A stretch of DNA of 64,000 nucleotides from Apostichopus japonicus (lineage: Eukaryota; Echinodermata; Holothuroidea; Aspidochirotida; Stichopodidae), in contig NC_092564.1 in the NCBI RefSeq assembly GCF_037975245.1, positions 26,283,484-26,347,483 on the forward strand, in the 5' to 3' direction. A program made the position numbers and the translations under genes. Positions 24,800 to 37,100 of the stretch are shown piece after piece. The stretch's first letter is position 1. Each line of letters opens with the position of its first letter. The notes below the pieces were generated by a model. It saw nothing but the letters and a program-made list of their open reading frames with translations, did no database searches and was not told the origin of the DNA.

Positions 24800-24875
24800 T
24801 GTAGCACACTCTATTTTCACTAAAGCACCTTCTATTTTCACTAAAGCGCCCTCTATTTTCACTATAGCGTCCTCG
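24800..24875. repeat. 23-bp tandem repeat (CTATTTTCACTAAAGCACCTT)
   Basis: Three to four units of TCTATTTTCACTAAAGC plus a variable 5-6 bp. Confidence 0.8.
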
Positions 24876-26049
24876 CACAGAGAGAAAGAGAGAGACACCA
24901 CCTTGGAAGCATTTCCATAAATAGTATGTTCATGAAAACACAGATAAAGAGGGTAAAGACAATTATTCAAATAGATAATAATATTAATAATCAAAATAAA
25001 AGATACCGTAGTGATGGGAATCAAGACATGATGTCAAGGATATAAAGGGAAAAAAATGGTCTAACAGACAGTGAAGAGCTGATTATAAGAGATATTTCTT
25101 AATATTGAAAAGGTCTGCTTTTTCAAGGGTCTGTTTCTTAACACAGTTGTAACATAAACACATCCAAACTCGTTGAAATTATCAACAGTTATAATTTTTT
25201 AATAAAAAACAAAACCGAAACCATGTTGGATAGAGGTGTGTTTATGTACAAGGTTATGCTAGCAAACAAATGACAATTTCAAATTCAAAAGAAGATGTGA
25301 GAATATTTTCTGCCAAACTTAATTTCCTTCATAATTCCCTTCTGCAAAGAAATGGATGATTTGCTGGCAATGATTTCCAAACAGGGGACCACACAACTGT
25401 TTTTAATCGAAATATAATTCCACGATTTATTGTTTTATTCTCTGTTCATTAGAAAACTGAGCTGTGAAATAATAAAATTAAAAAAAAGTGATTTTTAGTT
25501 ACAAGAGAAGTTTCAAAACCATCACATTGACATCAGAGGGAAGGTTTCGATATTCTACAAAACTGAGTAACCACTTGTCCCATTCGTCCATCTGAGAGTA
25601 CTTCATGGACATGAATCACAAACTGTTATTTGACAAACCATAAACTCACAAACAGTGGAATAAAATTGTTTTAATCCTAAGCCATTAGTGACTGTTGTAG
25701 GTCAGGGGATTCACCACATTCCCTGAGATGAAATAATAATGTTGCAACTTTCTGAAAAACATTTCCAACTTTCTGAAAATTTTCCAAATTGATTTATACA
25801 GACTCTTTGCATTCTGTGTCTGTCAATTTAGACTTGAAGATCGTCATAACAGCTTCTCACTTCTTCTTAATCTTACATTCTTGGATTAGGTTTTATACTC
25901 GGGTTAACTATTATATTTTCAACCCCATTAAGCAATCTTTATGCTTTATCTCCTAAGCAAAATGTATTTAGTTAGGATAATTTCAAAATGTATTCAATTT
26001 TCCAGAATTTGTGTCTTGATGGCAATTAACGATTACCTAGCTGGCCATG

Positions 26050-26190
26050 GCATGTACCGATCATATGGGATTGTCTTATGCCATGTACTGATCATTTAGC
26101 TTTGGATGGCATTTACCGATCATCTGGTGTTTGATGCCACATATCAATCATCTAATGTTAGATATTATGTACCAATCATCTAGTTTTGGG
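26050..26190. repeat. ~44-bp degenerate tandem repeat
   Basis: Four diverged units containing GGCATNTACCGATCATCT-type sequence. Confidence 0.65.
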
Positions 26191-27474
26191 TTTGTATTTA
26201 ACCAAAAAATTGTGATGGTTTACTTAGCTTTTAGCCGGTAATGTTATTCTTTCTTCCACAACATTCATTAAACATCAAATTAGTTCTCGCTTTGTTCTGG
26301 TTCAGTTCATCTTACTTGGATGTACAAACTGACCCTCTCTCTCAAATTTATGCCATTTTTCTCCCAAACTGTGGGTTTAATATTCAACTCCCTTCACGGC
26401 TACAAAGCCAGCCAATCATAATCCTCTCCTAGATTAATTCCGAGTAAAACTTGATTTCAAGGTTCTGTGAAATGAAATGTGATGCATATTTATAAATCAA
26501 CGCTAGCATCGAATGATGGATTCTGTGACAATACTTACTTTCTTCCACATCATGGCTATAGCTATCATGTACAGTACTGTACAAACTGACTCTCTCTATT
26601 TTGATATTTTTTTCTTTCTGGCAATTTACCTTTTTCATATCTCTTCTTCATTTAAACATAGAAAGAATCTTCTCTAATTTCCAGACATTGCACAAAACAA
26701 TTTGGTTATACAGACAACCATCAATAAGATGCCTCTCCTATTATTCAAGTTTCTTCTTTTTTGTCACTTCTATCCTCTAAATATATCGGTAGAGAATCAT
26801 AGAGATTAAATGAATTTCTGCATTTACACCATCCAATTAACTATTACTTGCTCCCTACATGGGCAGTGCAGTACTATAATAATCTCAGCAAATCATTTTG
26901 ACACCTTTTCCTCAACCTTTTTTTCCTTTTTCTTTCATCATGTTTTTCTTTGTTGCTTTTCCCCCCTATCCTCTTGCACCAGAGTTGTTCATTTATGGAT
27001 GTACATCGACTCCATCACAAATCTGTACTGCTGGGATCTCCTATCAACGCAGACCTTTCATCGCTACTGTCTCTTCTGCTGAAAAATCTCCGGATTTTAT
27101 TGAAACTCTGTTTGGGAGGCGGCCCTCGCAGCATTGGAGTGCTGTTCTTGTGGGTAATGTTAATCTGGAGGGTAGAGAAAGATGACAATCAATTGCAACA
27201 TTTTTATAGGAAGATGGTAGGTAGACCTGCAAGGGAATTTCTGTTACTTTTTGTCCATGACACATTATTGATGTCTCAACTAGGCTCCGTTGTTATTAAG
27301 AGAACTGAATCCACTTACATCCGGTAGATCTCAGTCTTAAAGTGATATGGAGATTTTGAAGCAAGCAAGGCACAGGAGGTGGGAGTGAGACTCTTAGAAT
27401 GCCAAACCATTAAAACTAAACAGCTAAGCTTCTGTTTTCATGATGCTCTTCTGAAGCCAGGGTATTCAAAGTGG

Positions 27475-27600
27475 TGTCTACCACTAACACAGCCTTAATC
27501 TACCACAAACTCAGCCTTAATCTACCACTAACACAGCCTTAATCTACCACAAACTCAGCCTTAATCTACTACTAACACAGCCTTAATCTACCACACCTCC
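27475..27600. repeat. ~21-bp tandem repeat downstream of DGK
   Basis: Alternating CTACCACTAACACAGCCTTAA and CTACCACAAACTCAGCCTTAA units, about six copies. Confidence 0.9.
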
Positions 27601-27963
27601 TTCACAGCAGATATGACTAAACTGGTCTGCTTCGGATGTAGTTATCGGGCTAAAGCAATGAAGCTTTTATCGTTAATCTCTCAGGCTGATTACCAACTGA
27701 TAAACCGAACTAAAACACTTTGAATGAGACAAACTACTAGCTTATAAACAAACTGTCACTTGCGTAAATTTGATTTTGATTTGAATTGTAATAATAAAAA
27801 GTTGACAGATATTCAATCCTCCTACTTTTCTAATTGCTCTTGCTATCCGGAGCAGTGTATAAACGTCTTGCTGTTCCTCTTGAATACTCCAAGTAATTTG
27901 AGAAATAAGAGTAACATCATAACTGAAATGTGGTTGAAACCACGGTTAACTGTTGATACTCAC

Positions 27964-28145
27964 AGTGCATGGAGGTTGAAGCCATGGTTCACCATCAATC
28001 TGCATAGGAAATCTTTTCCTGGTCCTTATTGTTACCGTGGAACATTGTGCTAATCTTTTCCCTGAGGAGCGAATACCGGCCTTTACTTGACCAGCATGGA
28101 GGGCATTTTCAATACCAATAACCTCGATGAGTTTGTCTCCTATAG
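27964..28145 (-). CDS. DGK: DGK accessory-domain exon, near C-terminus
   Basis: Acceptor CCCTTACAG, donor GTGAGT, 182 bp, phase 1 in and phase 0 out. It encodes [36 protein letters not shown] and [14 protein letters not shown]. If the donor is not used, translation ends five codons later (VSINS then stop), so this could also be the terminal exon. Confidence 0.92.
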
Positions 28146-31100
28146 CTGTAAGGGGGTAAACACATTATAAAGGTCACAATATTGTCTGGAATGTTTTCAG
28201 TTTTTCAGTTGCCTTTTTCTCCTTGCAGTACCCCCACGCCCCTCACCCATACCAGTCACATCTCACATCTAAAATCGTTCTCCACTGTACAATATGGAAG
28301 ACCTAGTTGAAAGGGTAGCTTTCAAAATCATAACAATTACAATAAATTTATATATATACAATATATTCTAATACATGCAGTACAGACATGTCTCTAAAGA
28401 AATAAAAGTTGTCATTACTGCTCAAACTTTCCACCTTGCCACAACTTCCATACAGTCTCCATAGATCTTATTTCCACCTATTTCATGTTTTGACAAGCAG
28501 AGCAAGTACTTTTTTAAAATCTTGAAGGTCATTGATTGGCCAAATTCTCTACTTTTAATTGCCATGTCAGTCAGGATGATTCAGTTAGCAATGACATATT
28601 TCATAAAGCTACCAGCAAGTTATTATTACTATTAATAAATTCCTACAACAATCATATTAAATCTTTATAGAAACAGCAGAATTTCTTCCTCAGACAGAAA
28701 ATCTGAGTAAAATCGTAATAAACTTGAGAACGCTTCTGACATGGTCTATATAGATACTGGGCACTTTTCAATGACGGTTAATACTTACACTGCTCGGCAA
28801 ACATGAGGTCCACATCAGACTGGGTAATACCACTTGAGGAATGACTGTCTCCTTCTCTCCGCCTCTGTACCCGTTTGGCAAGCTTCCTGCACTTTTTCTC
28901 ACTCGGGGTATCTCCCCAGATATTGGAGCCACCGTAGATGCTTGGGATGTTCAGGATGGCGATACCTTCCATGGGCGCACCACTGCCGAGATCTAACGAC
29001 ACGTTGTCACAATGTAAATGGGAACAAGCGACGTATGCAAAGAAAATTCTTGTAAAAAACTAGGACAGAGTGGGTTTTGCGAATATCATGACGAGAAAAA
29101 ATACAAACAGGTACTAGAATTACCATGGGTACCGGGATGAAATGGGGTGGGGGGGGCAGGGGGAGCAGGAAAACAAAGTAATATCATACAGATCAAATTC
29201 ACAGCTTAACAGACAAACCAAAAATAACAAATTAACATCACCATGAAAATTAACTGATACATAATCAAGCATTGCATTGCAGCACACAACTAACACAGTT
29301 ATCATTCTTGATTTTATTTACGGCAATCATGCTACTAAGTTAAAAATTAATACCTACCAGACACATCTTGATGGGGAGGGGAGGGAGAGCACATGCAGTA
29401 GTGGGGGAGGGGTACAGGATGGAGGGTGGGAGGTGGGTATGCAGACAGCTCATGGAATCTATATACAGAGCTCTATTGGCATCTTATGACTTTATTGATC
29501 AAGATATAACTGTCTGATGATATGAGGTATCTTACTCAAGCAACTAGTTTCAATGTTGGTATTTATGGTTTAACTGATGCTCTTAGTGCAATAATGGTTA
29601 CGTGATCAATCATCCATTTGCCAATAAAGGGAGATTGCTTCAAAGCACTGTTTACATTAACCAAATTTGCTGTAATAAAATCAAAAAACTTTATGGCCCA
29701 AAACTTCTCTTTACATTGATACACCAAAAGGGAAGGTTGTATTAGTTTGGTTATAGCCCAAAGTGTGTTTACGATACAGCGGACTTTGCCACCAAAATTT
29801 AGCGAGTGCATAAATGACATCCCTGCATAATAATATCTGTATTGAATTATGAGCCTGCATGTAACCCAAATAGAATCACTGAGATACTTTGAAAGGAATC
29901 ATTGGCAATCGAAAAATTGAAATGGGTGTTACCTTTAACATTAAAAATGAAGTCCCTATTGTGAATGGTAATAAAACCGTTTTTCCATGCTTTCTTTCAG
30001 GTAGAAGTTTTTGAGATGTCTCATTAGGACAAATGATTTTATGCTTCTCCAAAAGGTAATTCATTGTAAAGGAAATTCATAGCAAAACAGTTGATATAAA
30101 AGTCCTGAAGGCTGAATTGAAATTACAGAATGCCACAAATTTATACTGGTATAGTTCATCTGTGTTATTTTCCTCTGTGGGAATTTCTGTCTGTGATGGC
30201 AGCAATATTCAGTATCCATTACAGTGACAAACAAACCAGTGGTTTTAATTACAATTTTACATTATTCCAAATGTCAGCTGTTAGTAAAATGTGATTTCAG
30301 ACTGCTGCCTACACCAAACTCTGACACCCACCCATAATTACTATAACACCTACTCACGATACAGAATTTAAGAAGGAGGGTGTGAGGCCCTGGGTTTGTT
30401 GTAGGGGGGCCCTCAGAAATAAATAAATATTTTACATGCCAACTGATGCATTCTTTGGCATATTTAGGTTATAAAGTACGTCTATAATTCGGTCGACACA
30501 CAAGCCAGTGCTAATACCTACTAGTGCTAATAACTACTTTAAGTTTTTGTGCAGAGATGAAAAGGACCCCCCTCCCCCTTCACCAAGTTGTCTCCAAGGA
30601 CCCCCTCCCCCCCCCCCCCCCCCCGCCTCCCTTCACCCCATTATTTCCTTGCATGACAATCTCTGTTGCATTTACAACTCACCATTATATCAATATCTTC
30701 ATGTAGGTTTCTACAAGTTGCTTGAAAAGTTTCTGAAGTTCCAAACTCAAAGTACCAGAGTTTATTCTTAACCCTGCTGTTAAATCTCTCGGGATGTTTC
30801 TCCCTCATCATGTGGAATCGATGTGCAATTGAAGCATCCTGTGAAAATGAAAAAGAGAAAACAACTTTGTTAAGTTTTAAAACTGTCACATAAATCAATA
30901 CACAAGTACTTGCAGACACAAAATATCACTTAAATGGGCAAGTTTGGTTCCGTTTTGGCAATAAAGGATGACACGCAGAGACTGCTTCAATACTTGGCGA
31001 GGCATCAAGATAAACATGCCCATTGATTAAAAACACTGTGCTTATTGTAAGTAACTGACTCCATACTACATATTCATCTACATATTACTGCTAACAGCAC

Positions 31101-34100
31101 CAACCTCATCTACATATTACTACTAACGGTGTCAACCTCATCTACATATTACTACTAACAGTGTCAACCTCATCTACATATTATTACTCACAGCAACAAA
31201 CTCATCTACATATTACTACTAACAGCACCAACCTCATCTACATATTATTACTCACAGCACCAAACTCATCTACATATTAATACTAATGGTGCCAACCTCA
31301 TCTACATATAACTACTAACAGCACCAACCTCATCTACATATTACTACTAACAGTGCCAACCTCATCTACATATTATTACTAACAGCACCAAACTCATCTA
31401 CATATTAATACTAATGGTGCCAACCTCATCTACATATTACTACTAACAGCACCAACCTCATCTACATATTACTACTAACAGTGCCAACCTCATCTACATA
31501 TTATTACTAACAGCACCAAACTCATCTACATATTAGTACTAACGGTGCCAACCTCATCTACATATTACTACTAACAGCACCAACCTCATCTAAATATTAC
31601 TATTAAGTTAACAGCACCAACCTCATCTACATATTACTACTAACAGCACCAACCTCATCTACATATTAATACTAACAGTGCCAACCATCTACATGTTACT
31701 ACTTACAGCACCAACCTCATCTACATATCACTACCATAAATTAGACCACGCCCCTGCAAATTAAGATAAGATGATTTCATATCACAAAAATATCTCAATT
31801 TACCAATGTGTAGTATCAACCCTTTAAAACATATTACTTCCCTTTTACAATACCAGCCCTGTACTACAAGTGATGGTTAAAGGTGTTTACTTACAACACC
31901 AAATATCTGCATATTACAATGTACACCAAACCCTCTACTCCAAGTGATGGTTAAAGGTGTTTACTTACAACACCAAATATCTGCATAATACAATGTACAG
32001 TGTCAACCCTTTACAACATATTACTACCATATACAACACCAGCCCTGTACTACAAGTGATGGTTAAAGGTGTTTACTTACAACACCAAATATGTGCATAT
32101 TACAATGTACACCAAACCCTCTACTCCAAGTGATGGTTAAAGGTGTTTACTTACAACACCAAATATCTGCATAATACAATGTACAGTGTCAACCCTTTAC
32201 AACATATTACTACCATATACAACACCAGCCCTGTACTACAAGTGATGGTTAAAGGTGTTTACTTACAACACCAAATATGTGCATATTACAATGTACAGTG
32301 TCCACCTTTAACAACATATTACTACCATATACAACACCAGCCCTGTACTACAAGTGATGGTTAAAGGTGTTTACTTACAACACCAAATATCTGCATATTA
32401 CAATGTACAGTGTCCACCTTTTACAACATATTACTACCATATACGACACCAGCCCTGTACTACAAGTTATGGTTAAAGGTTTTTACTTACAACACCAATG
32501 GAAAAGTAGTTGTTGATGATATTATATGGTACTGGATCTCCTTGTTCCTCTGTTGATGTGGTACTAAACTCTATATGCCATCGGTCCAGGTCCACATTGG
32601 TGGCATCTTCTACGTCCATCAAGGTCTTACAGAGGTCACCACCATCGTAACCTATGTCAGATAATTTACTATAGTTAGTATCTTGAAACATACTCAAGTC
32701 AATAAAGATAAAAACAACCTTACAATGGAAAAAAAATCTTCTTTACTGTCAACAAAACTTTGTCACAAGTGAGAACTTAGTATGTAGTACAGTCTGTTTT
32801 AATACTAGATTTTAATTGGTTATCTTTTTGAGGTTATTGATTCCGTGCTGTTGAATGAAAAACTCTTTTTCATCAAGATAAAAATCTCTGTGTCATTTCC
32901 TCATTACCTAAAGGTCAACACAGTTTGTATTTGTGATGAGCAAAACTGCCTTGAAATTTGACAACGTCATACTCAGTCACGATATTGATCTAATAGAGAA
33001 TATGAATATTCATCATTTAAATGAATTATTCATTGAGCCCTTCCCATCCTTGAATTCAAACAGTTCTCATTGTTTTACTTGTTTAATGTGTCGCTATGAT
33101 TCCAGATAGAAATTTACAATTCTAAACACTGCAGCCAATCCTGTGAAATTCAGGCCGAATCAATGTATTGTGCCACCATAATTTCAGGCAGTATCTGGGG
33201 GTATATAAAATAGGCATGGTTTATAAATGAAAATTCTGAATTAAGCCGACAGCACTGACGAAAAAGTTTCATACCACCAATGAGTATAACACACGATGAC
33301 ATCATGGAATGACGAGTTCCAAATGTGGTATATTGCACAGCTTTTATCATCAAAGTTTGTCAGACTTTAAGAAATATGGCAGTCCTTAAAGATGCATGTC
33401 ACTATGGTCTGTTGCACGGTCAGAAAAAATGTTTTTTTCCCGGGAACATAAATCCGACGAAGTCGGATTTCCCGCCGCGGAACGCAGTGTAGGGGGTGTC
33501 TGAAGCTTTTGAAAATTTAAGACCCAATTGACGCGATTTGGTGGACCATTTTTACAGTGATTGCCAGTGTACTACAAATGTGTTAAACCATGTTACGGTA
33601 GCACATGAGTCGTTTTGTTGCAACATGAAATCCCGGTATCGTAACTACAACCGGTATTTTCCTCAACTTTCATCTATGGTTCAAAGCACTTAGTTCCGAG
33701 ACTGTCAATGCCATACATTCAATATGCATAGCCTAGGCTACAGTATGTACATACTCTTACACGCACGGTTATAAAAAAAATATAAAAAATAACACGCTAT
33801 ATTAGGGCCTTTGTTTTTTATCATACACTTCCAAAAGAAAAGCACAAACCTTGGAAAAAAGCAACCGACACCATCCTTCATTCATACTCGACGTACGATA
33901 TTAGATTATCACGTTCGCACATGGATTAAACTAGTAATCCGTTCTAGGGATCAAACGATTATGCATAACAGAAAATATCGATTATTTTTTCATAATCGTA
34001 CCGATTCCGATTATTTCAAAAAGAGAAAATATCCCGTTTATACGAAATCAGCAATAAAATATGTGATAGAAAAAATTATTGTTGTGATTTTCCTGTTTCC

Positions 34101-37100
34101 TTTTGCTTTCGTTGTAATACAAAGGCTCTTAGTTATCCTTTGTTTGTATCAAACAACCTCTGGAGTTTCTCGGGATTTTTTTTTTTTTTTACAAATTTCC
34201 AAAATACGAAAATATGACATCCTACCTAGTCAGCACTGTGCTCAGCGAATGGCCTAACTACCTCGACGTGTATGTCACCTATTAATGGCTTGAAATGGGC
34301 TAAGAATAGTTACTCAAAATATCCATCTCAAAAAGCACCTCAGACAAACCATCCATCTTCAGTCTTTACCAAAGTGTAAATTTTATTTACATATTGGCTA
34401 CATTCCGACTTTATTTTGTACTTATTTTCAGTATTATACCGTTTATGAACAAATAGAAATGTTACAAACTTGAAGTTAAACATACCTATTCGTTACCTAG
34501 TTAACTCCGTTCGAGTTCGATTAGAAAATGTATGCTCAGGCCAATCAACTGAAAAGCAAATTGTACCATCGTAACTTGTTTGAAATTACTCTAGAATGTT
34601 ACCAGATTGATGTAAAGAAATAATAACAACTAGAAACTACTCCAATATAAAATACAATTTTCCCTATTTAAGACATAGCACACACCTTCCAAACAAATGC
34701 CGATTTCCAGCAAATTGAAAGTTGTAAACTAAGCTACGCATTTTTTTTTTTTGGCAAACCAATGGTTAGGCTACATTTCCCATTGACTTAGTGTGGTTGT
34801 TAGGCTAACATGCTTGTTGCAGTATTTCATGGATATTTTAGTTTTAGCTAACTGCGTCACAATTTCAGCGAATAAAGAGATGCTAAGGCTAGATTTTCCC
34901 GTTGACTACGTGTGGTGTTCGGGTACCATGCGCGACGATAGCAGCCTGGAAAGTATGTAAAAAAGCTACGCAAAGTATTGTTTTTTTTTTTGGCGAAACG
35001 ATCGTTGGGCTACATTTCCCATTGACTTAGTGTGGTTGTTAGGCTAACATGTGGTCGAAGATTGCAGTTTCCATGTATATTATTATATATTAAAATATTT
35101 TTTATTTACGACACAACTAGAGCGAATAAACAGATCGCTAGGTTAGATTTCCACGTTGACTTAGTGTGAAGTAAGGCTACCATGTGGTCGGAGATTTGTG
35201 TGGATGTTAGGTTATTGTCGCTGGTACTGAAATTGCTTCGTGGAAGCCGTAATTTGCCAGTGACTTTGCGGGAAGTTCCCGGTAATTGTGCTCGACCCTC
35301 CCGAACTGCTTCAAATTTGATGCGAGATTGTGAGAACTTATCGCGCTGCTAAAGCAAACGCATGTCACTATTAATTTTACACAGACACCTGATATAACGA
35401 GGGCGATTTTTTTTTTTTATAGTTCTCTGTTTTTGCTGTCTTGTTTTTTTTCATTTTTTTTTATCTCTGCTCCAAAATTTCCCGCGAGTGACTAAAATTT
35501 CCCGGGAACCAGGTTCCCGTGTTACCTCTTTTTTCCTGGCCTGGTCTGTTGTTAAATAATTAACCACTAAAGTGAAGATAAGAACCAGCAACATACTCTG
35601 TTATTTGTCCGCCCAAAACAGCACCAAGAACAATGATATTGGGTATTATAGGAGACACAAACCTAACCATCAAAATTGGTTTGAATGTGATAGAGATTGT
35701 TGCCATGAACAACTTTCCCAAACAGCCCAAACAATTTTTTTTAACCCCATTTGGGATTATATCAGAGATTTAATTTTTCTTCACACAAAGAGGCCAAAGA
35801 CTTGATCAAGTCTAAATGTGACCTCATCAAGCCACAAATGCTTCAAATTGTTTAACTTTTTATTTTTATTTTATTGTTTTGTTTTATGTTTGCTTCCTGT
35901 CATGGATATGGGTTCTTGCAATGCTGAATCTAACATATTGAAACTCTTAACATGACCTAATGATGTCATTAGTTTTAGTGTCAACATTGTTAACATTCTA
36001 CCTTGAAAATAGGAAGGAGAAAACAAAGAGAAAGTAAAGGTTTTCAGATCCTAATGGCAACTATGACATCACAGATTTACAACATGATAGCTCGCAGACA
36101 CGACCAGTTTAAACTAGGATATCTTCCAAACGAAACCAGATTTATCTTAGCTGTTTGGGTGAGTCCTTCTTCAGATCTCTGTCAGATAATCCACAGATGA
36201 TGGTTCCTATTTTAACTTGAGACTCATCAATTAGGAGTAGCCCACTAGTTTCCAACTGCAACCTTCATTTCATTTTAATAACCTGTAAGACAGGTTTGTG
36301 TGAGTGCATCTTTAAGATGTTTCTTGTTTCACCTGGCCATGCTCTTTTTTCTTCAATTGATCATTGAGAAACCAGAATATATAAACATTTATCGTTTTAA
36401 CCTTTTTAAGGACAAGAGTTTACTTACCCCCTCCCCAATTGAGGCATCTGGCTAAGTCATTACCAGTACCTAGTGGAAGCACAGAAACAGGAGGTCTGGG
36501 TTCAATCTGTAGTTTATCTGCAAAAACAAAACATATGACATCATTATCATACATTTCGTGCTGTTGAAACGGAAGCTATTGTACATGTTAAAATGAAGAA
36601 TTATTCATTGGTACGTTTGAGATTATCAAGACAGGCGGGTGATGTTTCTAAATATTTGAGTTGTCATTTCTAAAAAACAAAACAACAAAACACAAATGAC
36701 AGCTCTACCTTTTCATTTTCTCATTATACTCTGTAAACTTTTCAGCGAAAGTGCATTATCCTGATTGGGATTTAATAAAGTACAACTTCCTTAAATTTTT
36801 TTTAATTAAAAAAAACAACTTTTTTGTTCATCGTTATAATTCCCATTGTGAAATCCACGCTGCAGCTAGATAATTGTTACTACGCATGAGCAAATTCCTA
36901 AGTCTTAAGGCTATCTAGACCATGCAACAATATGGCACTGTACTAAAGATACTTTACAATACCCATACCACATGTTGTAAAAGCCCTCCCTGTTTGTCGT
37001 ATGGAAATTATCAATGAACGGTGCCCTCGTAATTGTTGTGTAACAAAGACAGGATGTGATAATGAATCCAATGTTTGGAAAGACGGATATAAATGCGTGC

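Larger units (their letters stand above)
23945..27963. other. Region downstream of DGK, last DGK exon not found
   Basis: Expected to hold the final DGK exon and 3' UTR. No IKITHKNQ-like segment was recognised. It contains the short tandem repeats listed separately. Confidence 0.5.

Noticed and set aside
33811-34257. 148-codon plus-strand ORF
   Set aside because: Low-complexity, poly-F end, inside a repeat-bearing insertion, no splice context or family.
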